From Pedobacter cryoconitis (GTDB taxonomy: Bacteria; Bacteroidota; Bacteroidia; Sphingobacteriales; Sphingobacteriaceae), in contig NZ_JACHCE010000001.1 of assembly GCF_014200605.1 (NCBI RefSeq), positions 1,404,702 through 1,468,701 on the forward strand: a DNA stretch of 64,000 nucleotides. Direction: 5' to 3'. Below are positions 27,210-36,823 of this stretch, piece after piece (the stretch's first letter is position 1; every line of letters begins with the position of its first letter). Position numbers and translations under genes: made by a program. The notes under the pieces were generated by a model. That model was not told the DNA's origin. It did no database searches and saw only the letters and a program-made list of their open reading frames with translations.

Positions 27210-28532
27210 ATGGAAATAACTAATTTAAATAACGCACTACATTCAGAACGTACAGAAGAAGTACAGCATATTATAGAGCGTATGCCTACAAGATTCGGGT
27301 TTTGGATAACAATGATTGTAGCTTTTCTCTTTGCCCTAATGGCCATTTTTGGCTGGCTTATCCGTTATCCTGATGTTGTAACAGGACAAATTGTGATTAA
27401 TGCAAATGCAGCCCCTGTTAAACTAATTGCTAATGCCTCCGGTAAACTTAAACTATTACATATTAAATCTATGGGAGACGTTAAAGAGGGTGAGGTAATT
27501 GGCTATGTAGAAAATTCTTCTAATTTGCGAAACGTAATTTATTTGGACAGTTTAATCAAAAAATATAACCCAAATAGTAATGGTATACTTGAGCTTAGTC
27601 AGAAACTTCCAAATAAGTTCTCACTAGGAGAATTAAATGTGAAATATTTCTCCTTCACTTCTGCTTTGCAATTGTTTAAAAATTATAAGCAAGATCATTT
27701 ATTCGAACAACAGCAGCAGAACTTGCAGGAAATATTAAAAGAGCAACAAAAAGCTATATTAGCTGCGGAGAAACGAATAGAAATGAGTATGAAAATGCTG
27801 ATTTTTGCTGGTAAATTTTATTCTCGTGACTCTTTGTTATTTGTGAAAAAGGTAATCAGTGAAACGGAGCTTGATAAATCTCAATTGGCTCATATCAATG
27901 CTAAGGATAATTATCAAAGTGCTTTAAATAATCTAATCAATTCGAAACAGCAGTTGCAGCAAACTCAAAGTAAATCACAAGAACTTGATATTACTAAGCC
28001 TGAGAAAGAAAAGGAATTACAAATCGCCTTAATCTCTACTTATAATGATTTAGTTGACAATATTAAAAGCTGGGAACAGAAATATATTTTTAAAGCACCA
28101 TTTGGTGGAAAAGTTCAATTTCTGAAATTTTATACTGAAAATCAATTTGTTCAGAGCGGGGAAGAGATATTTACTGTTATACCTCAGCAAGGTCTTGCTC
28201 TGGGACAGGTTATTTTACCAGCTATTGGTGCGGGTAAAATAAAAAGTGGTCAGGAAGTTATAGTAAAACTAGATAACTATCCATATAGAGAATATGGATC
28301 TGTAACAGGAACTGTAAATTCTATTTCTTTAACCACGAGTACTACCAAAACAGAAAAAAATAATATTGACACTTATCAGATTTTGGTTGACTTTCCAAAT
28401 CAGCTAAAAACAAATTATGGATCTATCCTTGCGTTTAAAGCAGAGTCAAAAGGAAGCGCCGAAATTATTACTAGCGATAGAAGGCTGATTCAAAGATTAT
28501 TTGATAATTTAAAGTATGTCATAAAGAAATAG
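27210..28532 (+). CDS. HlyD-family membrane fusion protein
   Basis: 440 residues with one N-terminal transmembrane helix (about 31-52, FWITMIVAFLFALMAIFGWL), a split lipoyl/barrel-sandwich domain (VKLIANASGKL near 70 and YIFKAPFGGKVQFL near 290), a long coiled-coil hairpin between (about 135-270) and a C-terminal beta domain. It links the ABC transporter to an outer-membrane channel. No outer-membrane TolC gene is nearby. It ends 10 bases before an IS fragment. Confidence 0.9.
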   Translation: MEITNLNNALHSERTEEVQHIIERMPTRFGFWITMIVAFLFALMAIFGWLIRYPDVVTGQIVINANAAPVKLIANASGKLKLLHIKSMGDVKEGEVIGYVENSSNLRNVIYLDSLIKKYNPNSNGILELSQKLPNKFSLGELNVKYFSFTSALQLFKNYKQDHLFEQQQQNLQEILKEQQKAILAAEKRIEMSMKMLIFAGKFYSRDSLLFVKKVISETELDKSQLAHINAKDNYQSALNNLINSKQQLQQTQSKSQELDITKPEKEKELQIALISTYNDLVDNIKSWEQKYIFKAPFGGKVQFLKFYTENQFVQSGEEIFTVIPQQGLALGQVILPAIGAGKIKSGQEVIVKLDNYPYREYGSVTGTVNSISLTTSTTKTEKNNIDTYQILVDFPNQLKTNYGSILAFKAESKGSAEIITSDRRLIQRLFDNLKYVIKK

Positions 28533-28542
28533 AGCAGACCGT

Positions 28543-28596
28543 TGGAGTTGCTATATTTGAGTGGACAGTATATATATCTTAACAGAAATTATGTCA
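28543..28596 (+). mobile_element. Left-end fragment of the IS3-family element of 21207-22474
   Basis: TGGAGTTGCTATATTTGAGT repeats the IS left inverted repeat with one change; after a 12-base-shorter spacer, CTTAACAGAAATTATGTCA matches the bases leading into orfA. Homology stops there. It faces opposite to the intact copy, so the export cassette is flanked by two IS left ends whose outer edges point inward. Confidence 0.75.
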
Positions 28597-28713
28597 CGAG
28601 GTACTGTCATCAAAGTCAAGTTTTATTTGTAATATTTTTGTTTTAATCTGCTGTTTAAAAATGTCTCAAATACTTTTTGATAGAAATGGAACTTTTACAG
28701 GGTGATTATATGA

Positions 28714-29787
28714 TCATATTTTATGAACCTGGGTTTCTTGTTCGGCTGCATAATACGGTGCTGTAGAATCACTTTTTAATGCGACCCATTGGGCTTGAGG
28801 CTTAAATTCCTCATTCTTTTGCCACAAAGTATAAATTAACGCTAATAGCTTTTTCTGTACTGCGACATAAGCTTTCATTTTTTTGTTATGCCGTGCAAGA
28901 ATACGGTCGAAGAAAATCTTCATATTACCTACGTCATATCGTATCATATTAAATGCTGGCATATGTAGCACCCGACGGATATGACTACTACCTTTTTTTG
29001 ATATTTTGGTTTTCCCTTTGTGGTTGCCAGACTGATTTTCGATCACATCGTAACCTGCATAACTGATCAATTGTGAAATGGACTTGAACAAGAGAAAGCC
29101 ATTTGTTTCGCCCAGCACAGTGGCAACGGTCATGTGGCCTATACCTTTAATAGCTACGATATGATCTACCCTCTCAGCTATTTTATCGTCGCTATAAAGA
29201 TGGGCATGAACGTTTTTCTCAGTTTCCCTAAGTTGCTTGTTGATGTTGAGAATTAACGTTCTAAGCTGTTTTTTTACTTTTTTGTTACTGTAAATGCTAT
29301 TTTCATCAGCATGTAACTGGTTGTTAAGACTTGTCTTAAGTTCCTGAAGGCTTTGATGGTGACGAGTTAGAGCCCTTAATGTATAAAAAAATGCATCCAA
29401 TGGTTTCCACAACTCAAGGCATTGTTGAGCGCCCATACAGGCGAGTCCAACAGAATCCATCTTATCGTTCTTAGTTTTAAAACCCAATGCCTGCATGTAC
29501 TTCTTTGCTTTTGTAGGTAATACTACCGCAGTCTCGAAACCAGCTTTAAATAAAAAAAAGGCACACTCTTCATAATATACGCCGGTAGCTTCCATAACAC
29601 ATATTAAAGGAATCTCATCCTCTTTTTTATGCCGATTGAGCCATACGAGCATTGCTTTAAATCCGTGTTCATTATTATCAAACTTTTTTGTAGCTTGAAC
29701 TTTTACCTGTTGCCTGTTATCGATCACAGATAAACATGTATGAATATCTTTCATAGATATATCCATACCAAAAGAGTATTTTAACAT
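28714..29787 (-). CDS. IS110-family transposase/recombinase
   Basis: 357 residues. The N-terminal DEDD RuvC-like domain shows YSFGMDISMKDIHTC (Asp), VMEATGVYYEECAFFL (Glu) and KNDKMDSVGLA (Asp pair). The C-terminal transposase_20 domain has IKGIGHMTVATVLGE and the serine-containing KGSSHIRRVLHMPAF. Elements of this family use a structured bridge RNA to pair donor and target DNA. The gene appears intact. Its upstream noncoding region (29788-30049) directly meets the terminal repeat of another IS. Confidence 0.92.
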   Translation of the reverse strand: MLKYSFGMDISMKDIHTCLSVIDNRQQVKVQATKKFDNNEHGFKAMLVWLNRHKKEDEIPLICVMEATGVYYEECAFFLFKAGFETAVVLPTKAKKYMQALGFKTKNDKMDSVGLACMGAQQCLELWKPLDAFFYTLRALTRHHQSLQELKTSLNNQLHADENSIYSNKKVKKQLRTLILNINKQLRETEKNVHAHLYSDDKIAERVDHIVAIKGIGHMTVATVLGETNGFLLFKSISQLISYAGYDVIENQSGNHKGKTKISKKGSSHIRRVLHMPAFNMIRYDVGNMKIFFDRILARHNKKMKAYVAVQKKLLALIYTLWQKNEEFKPQAQWVALKSDSTAPYYAAEQETQVHKI

Positions 29788-29799
29788 ATTTTTTGATTT

Positions 29800-30049
29800 A
29801 ATAAATATTAATACAGAAATCCTTTTATACTGCCTTCTCTCATATTTTATGCAGGATTATTGAATAGTATTCGATATCCTTAAGTACTGTTCTGGCTTTG
29901 TAAAAAGAAACTAACGGCAGGTTTACCTCGTGAACGATATCCATAAATGGTATCTGAAAGAACCTAATCAAAGTGCTGCCATTAGTTCTGTTTTTTATCT
30001 AATTTAAAGATATGAGAAAGAAAGTCGTACCCGAAGGAGTTTAAGCTGA
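29800..30049 (-). ncRNA. Structured IS110 leader, candidate bridge RNA
   Basis: This noncoding stretch lies upstream of the recombinase, where the IS110 group encodes bridge RNA. A 12-bp stem pairs AACTAACGGCAG (29909-29920) with CTGCCATTAGTT (29976-29987), one wobble. Inside it GATA/CCAT pairs with ATGG/TATC (29936-29954), giving a nested hairpin. On the minus strand the structure is followed by TTTCTTTTTAC. The fold is visible; the bridge RNA role is inferred from family knowledge, and loop-to-target pairing was not tested. Confidence 0.45.
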
Positions 30050-30067
30050 TGACCTCCTCCCTGTTAT

Positions 30068-30922
30068 TCAGACTGTCAAAAGTGGAGTTTTCGATGTTTT
30101 TACCTGCAAGTTAATAAATTCTTTGGGAGTCAGATCATTAAGGCTGCTATGCGGTCTGTAGTGATTATACTCCCATCTAAAATTCTCAATTTTTTCTCTG
30201 GCATCTTCCAAAGAAAGGAACCAATTCACCGATAAACACTCATCTCTGAATTTACCATTGAAAGATTCAACGTAGGGATTATCAGTAGGTTTTCCAGGTC
30301 TCGAGAAGTCCAGGGTGACCTGGTTCTGGTATGCCCACATGTCTACATCTCTGGATATAAATTCACTCCCGTTATCGCACTGAATCCTTTCAGGAAAGCA
30401 GCCTTCCACCAGACATGCCCTGGTCGATTCGCCCACAACATCTGACCCCTTGAGTGATTTTCCAACCAGCAACCCATGACATATTTTACTACAGTTATCC
30501 ACTATAGTTAAGATTCTGAAACGCTCCCCATTGAATAAAGCATCCTGCACAAAGTCCATGCTCCATACCTTATTTATTGCTTGAGTCTCCAGCCGTTCCA
30601 GACGATGTGCCGCACTTCTGCTACGTCTGGGCCGTTTGGTACGCAGATTCAATCCACAGGCTTTATAAATACGATAAACCCTTTTATGATTGTCAAGAAA
30701 ACCTTCACGCCGCAGCAAAACAAAAATCCGCTCAAAGCCATATCTCACACGTGTCTGCGCGATTTCATTGATCCGCATTTTCAGCAAGCCTTCATCACGG
30801 CGATGATGAAGGTAATAATACATAGATTTCGGCAGCCGCACACATCGGCAGGCCCTTTGTACCGATACCCGATAATTATTAACCATCCAACTTGCCATTT
30901 CTTTTTTATAAGGCGACTTCAC
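30068..30922 (-). CDS. IS3-family (IS407-like) transposase OrfB
   Basis: 284 residues from a GTG at 30922. DDE core: [20 protein letters not shown] (first Asp), [11 protein letters not shown] (second Asp) and [16 protein letters not shown] (Glu), then [15 protein letters not shown] at the end. It overlaps orfA by 4 bases. In practice it is probably made as an OrfAB fusion by -1 slippage on the A-run in orfA near 30924-30932. Confidence 0.93.
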   Translation of the reverse strand: MKSPYKKEMASWMVNNYRVSVQRACRCVRLPKSMYYYLHHRRDEGLLKMRINEIAQTRVRYGFERIFVLLRREGFLDNHKRVYRIYKACGLNLRTKRPRRSRSAAHRLERLETQAINKVWSMDFVQDALFNGERFRILTIVDNCSKICHGLLVGKSLKGSDVVGESTRACLVEGCFPERIQCDNGSEFISRDVDMWAYQNQVTLDFSRPGKPTDNPYVESFNGKFRDECLSVNWFLSLEDAREKIENFRWEYNHYRPHSSLNDLTPKEFINLQVKTSKTPLLTV

Positions 30923-31185
30923 AACTTTTTTTTTATCACATCCTGAAGCATTTGCTTATCCAAACTCAGATCAGCTACCAGCTTTTTGAGCTGAGCGTTT
31001 TCCTCTTCCAGTTGCCGTAATTTCCTCAATTCAGGAATTCCTAATCCACCATATTTTTTCTTCCAATTGAAAAATGTAGCCTGTGAAACACCCATCTGCC
31101 GACAGATTTCCTCTACGCGTGTACCCGTCTCAGATTGACGCAGGGCAAAGGTGATCTGCGCCTCAGTAAACTTTGATTTTTTCAT
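30919..31185 (-). CDS. IS3-family (IS407-like) transposase OrfA
   Basis: 88 residues: an HTH ([19 protein letters not shown], then [17 protein letters not shown]) followed by a leucine zipper ([20 protein letters not shown]). It ends DVIKKKL within a run of nine A (minus-strand reading, bases about 30924-30932) followed by G, a classic -1 frameshift site leading into orfB. Confidence 0.92.
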   Translation of the reverse strand: MKKSKFTEAQITFALRQSETGTRVEEICRQMGVSQATFFNWKKKYGGLGIPELRKLRQLEEENAQLKKLVADLSLDKQMLQDVIKKKL

Positions 31186-31263
31186 TATGTCAATTTAAGT
31201 ATTTTATCTTTTTGACACCGAAAATCTCTACTTTATAAAAGTCCGCTTTTGTGGGAGGAGGTC

Positions 31264-31509
31264 AAGTTACAAGTTGTTGTATAATCATAACCTAAAATAG
31301 ATGTTGAACAACCACCATCACTACCACCAGCGCAAATTGTTCCATATAATGGTGAAGCAGTAATAGAACAATTATCATTTTCTGTCGTAACATTATTACT
31401 AATTATAAGTTGCTCCGGTCTAATTGCCCTGCTTATTTTTCCGTTGGCGTAAACCCATCCATTTAAATACTTTCCAGATATTCCATAATATATTCTCTCA
31501 GAAGATCCT
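31264..31509 (-). pseudogene. Fragment of a secreted cysteine/glycine-rich protein related to the 60226 gene
   Basis: An open frame without start codon, preceded in frame by TAA and cut at its 3' side by the IS407-like element. It reads ISGKYLNGWVYANGKISRAI, then NCSITASPLYGTICAGGSDG. The same pattern (FSGHMFIENWFSPNISVVS, then CYTATETACVGAGGGETC) is found in the peptidase lipoprotein near 61 kb. So this is a remnant of a paralogue. Both ends are lost. Confidence 0.6.
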
Positions 31510-31513
31510 TAGT

Positions 31514-34500
31514 TTAAGAATTTTTATCAAGTTTGCCTTCTACCTGTCGCTCATAAAGTGTCTTTAACTCTCTTGTAATTCCTCCATTTTTGCCCGGATC
31601 CAGCTCCTTTTCTATCATAATTTTAATACATATGGAAATCATATTCCAGGCCATATTCTCGTCATTATAATCGCTTACAGGTTTGGCCTGAAAAGGCAAA
31701 GCAGAAAAAGTTTGTAGATTATATTTACCATTTCTTCCCCACGGATAAGGGACTAAGATAATTGGCACCACTTTGACAGATTTATTCTCTAAATAACGAT
31801 CTATAATTTTGGGGATTTCTTGTTTTACAATATAGTCTGTATCGAAAAAATGATCGCTAATCATAAAAAAAACAATATCAGCATTATCGAAATTTTCTTC
31901 GATTTCCGAGTTCCAATTACTACCTGCCTCTAAGTCAGAACAATACCATGGAAGTTCTATTAGGTCATTATCTACTAGTGGCTTTAAATATCTAATAAAC
32001 GTATCCACTCGTACAAGGTCTTTTTTGGAATATGAAATCGCAACCTTTCTTTTCTTTATATCGTTATTTAAATACATTGTATAATCTTTTAATTTAAAAA
32101 TTTTTTCTTCTAATTTGTTTGATTTTGAATAGTCAGGTAAACGAGTTTCAGTAAACTCGAATCTTCCAATTTTAGCATATTCATTCAATAAATCAATAGC
32201 AATAAAGTTTTCTCCATCGAGAGTTACTAGTTCAACAATTTCATAATCTTTGTTTATTTCTTTGATATACTCAATAACTTCTTTTATAAATATGCTTTTT
32301 GGGCCACTAATGTGATAAACATCTATATGAGCATTTCCATCGTCACTACCCAAATTGAATTTAATCATAACTATCTCGTGAGTAATTTGTCCTTTTATAA
32401 TTAATCCATTTTTCCAGTAATAATAATGTCCATAATATGAATCCTGTTCTTCATCAAGAATCATTTTTCCATATCGTTGAAATAGACTGAGAATAACACT
32501 TTTATGTATAAAACCTGAATATTCGAATCTCCTAATGGGGATTATATTCTCATTAAGAAATAAATTAACATTATTTCCAGGATGATCTTCCAAATATAGT
32601 GGTGCAATATATTTGTTATTATAAGGATGTTTGAAAATAATCTTGAACTCTGTCATAACTTCAATTAAAGCTAATGCTTCTTGTTTATCTTTACTCTCCA
32701 GAGAGTTAACAAGGTCTTCGAGTTTAAATTCTCCGTTTTTTTCAGATAAGTCATTTAATGCATAATAAATATTGTCAATAACCCATCGCTTTTTAGCGTA
32801 TATCTTATCTTCTGGTAAACCTTTAGGGAACCATAGAATAACACCAATTTGTTTCAAGTAACTGGCAAGATATTTTGTTCGATTAAGATCTATTTTTTCA
32901 TTTAGAATACTATTGCAGTAGGCTTGAAATTCAATCAGACTTAAAATTGGTTTACCTGAATATTCTAGAAGATTATCTTTGACTTTCTCATAAAACCTAG
33001 GTAGTTCTGCACCAATAAGTTTTGTTTCATTTAACATTTCTGTTATTATTGAATCAAAATAATCAAGGTTTCTACCCGTTGTTATAGCTAAATTAAGAAA
33101 CTCATAGACGAATGGGTATTTTTTCTTTATCGCTTCGTTGTTTAGTGACCTGACCAAATTTGGATTATCTACTTTATTCTGAATTATGAGTAATGAGCTA
33201 TTATATTGTTGTTGTTTGACGATTTCAAATCCAAAATTATCTGATTCAGCTTCTTTTGTAAAGTACTTTACTGAATCTAGCCAATATTTTATTGGAAAAT
33301 CTTGTGTTTGTATTTCTACCTCTGATCCCTTATTATTAATTTGTTTTGTCTTCCTCGATTTCATTAAATTAGTGTCGACCTCCCATAATAAAATGTATAT
33401 GGTATTTACACCAAAGAATAAGTGGTGAGTGTCATGGAAATAATCATGACCCCCAAAGTCAAATAACCGAATAACGCAATTTTTACCAATAGATTTTATC
33501 TCGTATTTGCTATTAATTATTTGCTCATGCATCCAATGTGTGGCAGCATGTGGCTTTTCCAGATCTTTTTTGTGATTGAGATATTTGGCTAGTGTAGTTT
33601 TACCAGCTTCACTGTTTCCGACTAATATTACTTTAATGTCCTTATTTATGTAGGTATCACCATCTCTAATGTCTTCAAAATAGCTTAGTACTGCATCTCT
33701 CCCTGTATTAATAGTTTGAATAGGAGGTTGTTCAAGTGGGTTGTTGGCAATATTGATAGTATCTAATCTCCATTTTGAATTCTTAATATCTAAGTTTAAA
33801 ATTAATTCTTCAATTGGTCTTAAATCTCTAATCCCATTTGTATGCAGATCAAGAGTACTTATATTCAACACTCCTTTTAAAAATGAAATATCCTCAATTA
33901 AATTATTACTGAGATATAATTCTTTTAAATTGATCAATGAATTTAGCGATTCTATTCTATTAATCTTATTGTTATTAAGATGAATAACAATAAGATTCTT
34001 CAGTGAGCTAAGATTTGGTACTTCTTGGATGTTATTATTACTAACATTAATATGTTCTAAGTTTTTTAAACTTAATAATTCATTTATGCTTTTGATGCCC
34101 CATTTGTTCCAAGCTTTTTCACCGTCATTCCAATCACCACCACATATTAATTTTTTTAGCTTTTTAAGCCTTTTTATTTCATTAGGTATGGATTGTAATC
34201 TATTCCTAGAACCAGTATTAATACTTTCACGTCTCTGCCACTTACCATTCTTGAATTCTGACCATTCGTTACTGATAGTTAACTCTTCGAGATTTGTGCA
34301 TTCAAAAAGCTCTGGCAATAATGATAAGTCAGTTATTCCACATCTTCCTAAATCCAGTGATTTCGATTCCTCTAAGAAGCATTTAAATATAAGCTCGAAA
34401 GCTTTTTGTATATCTGTATTTAACGAAAGTGGTTCAGTTATTTGATTACTATCATTTTTTCTTTTTTTTGAAGTCCATAAGGGTCTAATCATGGGATGGT

Positions 34501-35617
34501 ATAATACTCTGCTATAGAGCGCATTATTGTTTTTTCGATTTAGACAAGAGATGCCAAGGTTTTGAAAATAATCAAAAAGGATATGTAATGAATCTTTGCT
34601 CTTATACTCTTGTAATAGTATTTTTTTAAATACCGAACGCCTATGTTCTTCAGATAACATTGGTAAATTATCATAGGGATTATCCAGATAGCTAAGAGCA
34701 TTTCTAATATTTGAAGCAGTAATCAAATCAATGTTTCCCGTTTCTTTGAATTTTATCAAGTTATTGATCCAATTATTCTGATAAACGCCGGATTTGGCTA
34801 AAACCCGTTTATCAGGATATGCATTCCATAAGTTTTTTAGATATGCATTAAAATCTATATATGCGACTAATTCTCCGCATAATTTTAAAAGATCATGTTC
34901 TTTGGAATCTGGATCTACATTTATTAAATATTCTCTGAAATTAATTTTAGGATCTGAAAGCCGTTTGCGGATATTCTCATATGAGATACGATCTAAATGG
35001 TTCCAATTTTTAAATTCTGCATATTTATCTTCGGCTAATTGATAGTAATAATTGTCAGAAGATAGAATTTGATTAATTTGAGAATCATTCATAACTATTT
35101 CAATACTTGCTTCAAAAACAAGCTGTGTACTGGTTTCGTTACGAGTGTCATAAGCTCCAGAATAGTTATTATAGAAGCCTATGTCATTAGTATATAAGTC
35201 AAAAGAAATATCTGGAGTTTCTTGCTCATAAAAAGCTTTTATAAGAATATTATGGCTTTGGAAATGTAGAAGTCTCCCCGCACCAGTAGCCAAAAATGGG
35301 CTAGCAATAGTTTTAATGTCTTTAAGTTTTTTTACGGTCTTTCCTATTTGTGTGCCTATTTCTTTGATAGCTGCATAACTACTACCTATCATTTCATCGT
35401 AGGTACAGGCAAACGCTATAAATTTTGTCCTTGAAGTCGAATTAGTTTTAACAACAACAACTTCGCCAAGTTCAAATCTTACATCATAAGGAATTTCAAC
35501 GCCTAATTTATCAAGTCCAGATGAAAAGTGAAATGAGATTGCACCGTCAGTATCTACTGGAACTATAATAAGATCAGCCTTAGATGCAAAGACATCTGCA
35601 TATTTAATGTGAAGCAT
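31514..35617 (-). CDS. Macro-LRR-ROC/COR-TIR multidomain protein, candidate immune receptor
   Basis: 1367 residues, no signal peptide. Order: macro-like domain (1-160; ADLIIVPVDTDGAISFHFS and IASPFLATGAGRL), a helical region (170-410), leucine-rich repeats (about 430-640), ROC GTPase (P-loop VILVGNSEAGKTT about 658, DFGGH about 721, NKVD about 814), COR-like region (about 850-1150) and a C-terminal TIR domain (about 1187-1330; VAISYSKKDLVRVDTFIRYL, then GSNWNSEIEENFDNADIVFF). A glutamate in VKQEIPK (about 1265) sits where NAD-cleaving TIRs have the catalytic Glu. TIR domains often make ADP-ribose signals and macro domains bind ADP-ribose. An antiviral role is inference. Confidence 0.8.
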   Translation of the reverse strand: MLHIKYADVFASKADLIIVPVDTDGAISFHFSSGLDKLGVEIPYDVRFELGEVVVVKTNSTSRTKFIAFACTYDEMIGSSYAAIKEIGTQIGKTVKKLKDIKTIASPFLATGAGRLLHFQSHNILIKAFYEQETPDISFDLYTNDIGFYNNYSGAYDTRNETSTQLVFEASIEIVMNDSQINQILSSDNYYYQLAEDKYAEFKNWNHLDRISYENIRKRLSDPKINFREYLINVDPDSKEHDLLKLCGELVAYIDFNAYLKNLWNAYPDKRVLAKSGVYQNNWINNLIKFKETGNIDLITASNIRNALSYLDNPYDNLPMLSEEHRRSVFKKILLQEYKSKDSLHILFDYFQNLGISCLNRKNNNALYSRVLYHPMIRPLWTSKKRKNDSNQITEPLSLNTDIQKAFELIFKCFLEESKSLDLGRCGITDLSLLPELFECTNLEELTISNEWSEFKNGKWQRRESINTGSRNRLQSIPNEIKRLKKLKKLICGGDWNDGEKAWNKWGIKSINELLSLKNLEHINVSNNNIQEVPNLSSLKNLIVIHLNNNKINRIESLNSLINLKELYLSNNLIEDISFLKGVLNISTLDLHTNGIRDLRPIEELILNLDIKNSKWRLDTINIANNPLEQPPIQTINTGRDAVLSYFEDIRDGDTYINKDIKVILVGNSEAGKTTLAKYLNHKKDLEKPHAATHWMHEQIINSKYEIKSIGKNCVIRLFDFGGHDYFHDTHHLFFGVNTIYILLWEVDTNLMKSRKTKQINNKGSEVEIQTQDFPIKYWLDSVKYFTKEAESDNFGFEIVKQQQYNSSLLIIQNKVDNPNLVRSLNNEAIKKKYPFVYEFLNLAITTGRNLDYFDSIITEMLNETKLIGAELPRFYEKVKDNLLEYSGKPILSLIEFQAYCNSILNEKIDLNRTKYLASYLKQIGVILWFPKGLPEDKIYAKKRWVIDNIYYALNDLSEKNGEFKLEDLVNSLESKDKQEALALIEVMTEFKIIFKHPYNNKYIAPLYLEDHPGNNVNLFLNENIIPIRRFEYSGFIHKSVILSLFQRYGKMILDEEQDSYYGHYYYWKNGLIIKGQITHEIVMIKFNLGSDDGNAHIDVYHISGPKSIFIKEVIEYIKEINKDYEIVELVTLDGENFIAIDLLNEYAKIGRFEFTETRLPDYSKSNKLEEKIFKLKDYTMYLNNDIKKRKVAISYSKKDLVRVDTFIRYLKPLVDNDLIELPWYCSDLEAGSNWNSEIEENFDNADIVFFMISDHFFDTDYIVKQEIPKIIDRYLENKSVKVVPIILVPYPWGRNGKYNLQTFSALPFQAKPVSDYNDENMAWNMISICIKIMIEKELDPGKNGGITRELKTLYERQVEGKLDKNS

Positions 35618-35761
35618 GGTGGTTTAAATTGAGAGAGTTAAAAAAGTAAAGATATTTATTGCAAATGAAATTAATATATGTTAATAGAATTTCTTTATGT
35701 GAATTTGCTATGGTATATATGGAATAATATATTATATAACATTATGCTGAAGGATAAGACC

Positions 35762-36823
35762 TTAATACATATACTCAAACCCATTATTACCAGCTATAGT
35801 AATCAAAGGATGAATATTATCTGTAAATCTATTTTTAAGATCTTCCTTACTTAAACTATTCAGCAATGATAGATCGGGGAGAATGGTTAAATAGTCTTGA
35901 AGTAACTTATTTTTAGGAGAGCTATTAAATACAGTTTTCAATGCTAATTCTTGAAGATCAAAGTAATCATCAAAATATCTATCAAAAACAGGAAGTTTAT
36001 CAGATTTACTATAATTGAAGATTTTATCCGCAGGAATCAGGTTCCAAATCATATCATGGGACACAAATGCAAATGGTACAAAATGGTCAATAGCATATTC
36101 ATTTATATGGAGAGAGTTTTTCGTATATATACACTTTATAGGCCCTGTTTGTTTAATAACAATATCCCAAAACTCTTTTCTTGGTTTTAATAAACTATTT
36201 CTATGCGGAGGTTTAAATAGTTTGTTTGCGATATTAGGTACGTTTGGATTTCGCTTTTGAACATAAAGACACAGGTGCCAATAACAAAATGCTTTTAAGA
36301 TTCCACTGTTTTTAGTTAAATAAGTGCTCCATTTAGGATTGATAATTATAGAGCGCTCATCTACAGCATAAAGACAATCGTTCGTAAACAATTGAGATGA
36401 TTTATAAATATCTTGTTTATTACCTTTAATACTGATAAACCAAGGGCTCAGGAAGCAATAAGGTACTTCTCCGTCAAAATGTCTTAATGTTTTGATTGTT
36501 TGTCTTATATCGGAGGATATTAGCTTTTGGACTATTCTATCTTTCTTCTCATCTATAGCCAGTCCTTCTACTTCAATAATTAACTTAATAGCATTTTGGA
36601 ACTGATCCTGCACACCAAAAGATAGATTGAAATAGTTAACCGTATACCAGGCATTTGCAACCATACGAGCAAAAAGAGACTGCTTATCAATTATATAATT
36701 ACCTTTTTCAATTGATTCAATAATTGAAATGAACCAATAAAATTTATATGTGGCTATAGTATTTTTGAAACAAGAAGAAAGGATGTGAATAGGCAGACTC
36801 TTATCAGCAGGTAAATTATTCAT
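35762..36823 (-). CDS. HNH-endonuclease-type protein upstream of the ROCO-TIR gene
   Basis: 353 residues. A helical N-terminal half is followed by an HNH-like motif around residue 246: AIDHFVPFAFVSHDMIWNLI, then PADKIFNYSKSDKLP (His, Asn and a second Asn/Lys as in DHFxPW...WNLxP...N..KSD proteins). It lies on the same strand as the macro-ROCO-TIR gene with 144 bases between, so they may form one two-gene unit. It may be a DNA-cleaving effector or a nuclease sensor; target unknown. Confidence 0.65.
   Translation of the reverse strand: MNNLPADKSLPIHILSSCFKNTIATYKFYWFISIIESIEKGNYIIDKQSLFARMVANAWYTVNYFNLSFGVQDQFQNAIKLIIEVEGLAIDEKKDRIVQKLISSDIRQTIKTLRHFDGEVPYCFLSPWFISIKGNKQDIYKSSQLFTNDCLYAVDERSIIINPKWSTYLTKNSGILKAFCYWHLCLYVQKRNPNVPNIANKLFKPPHRNSLLKPRKEFWDIVIKQTGPIKCIYTKNSLHINEYAIDHFVPFAFVSHDMIWNLIPADKIFNYSKSDKLPVFDRYFDDYFDLQELALKTVFNSSPKNKLLQDYLTILPDLSLLNSLSKEDLKNRFTDNIHPLITIAGNNGFEYMY

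Larger units (their letters stand above)
30050..31264 (-). mobile_element. IS3-family element, IS407-like
   Basis: Ends share TGACCTCCTCCC as a 12-bp perfect terminal inverted repeat (30050-30061, and reverse complement ending at 31264), with weaker similarity further in (AAAAGTGGAG / AAAGTAGAG). It carries orfA and orfB on the minus strand. No target duplication is evident. It borders the IS110 region on one side and cuts a gene fragment (31264-31509) on the other. Confidence 0.85.

Noticed and set aside
24910..28532. A drug-export or RTX-type I secretion system.
   Set aside because: The transporter has an active-type C39 peptidase (Cys and His present) and the neighbour has a GG leader, which fits a leader-processing exporter; no RTX repeats are seen.
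30577..30946. Plus-strand open frames inside the IS407-like element.
   Set aside because: They are shadows of orfB, which has full DDE motifs on the minus strand.
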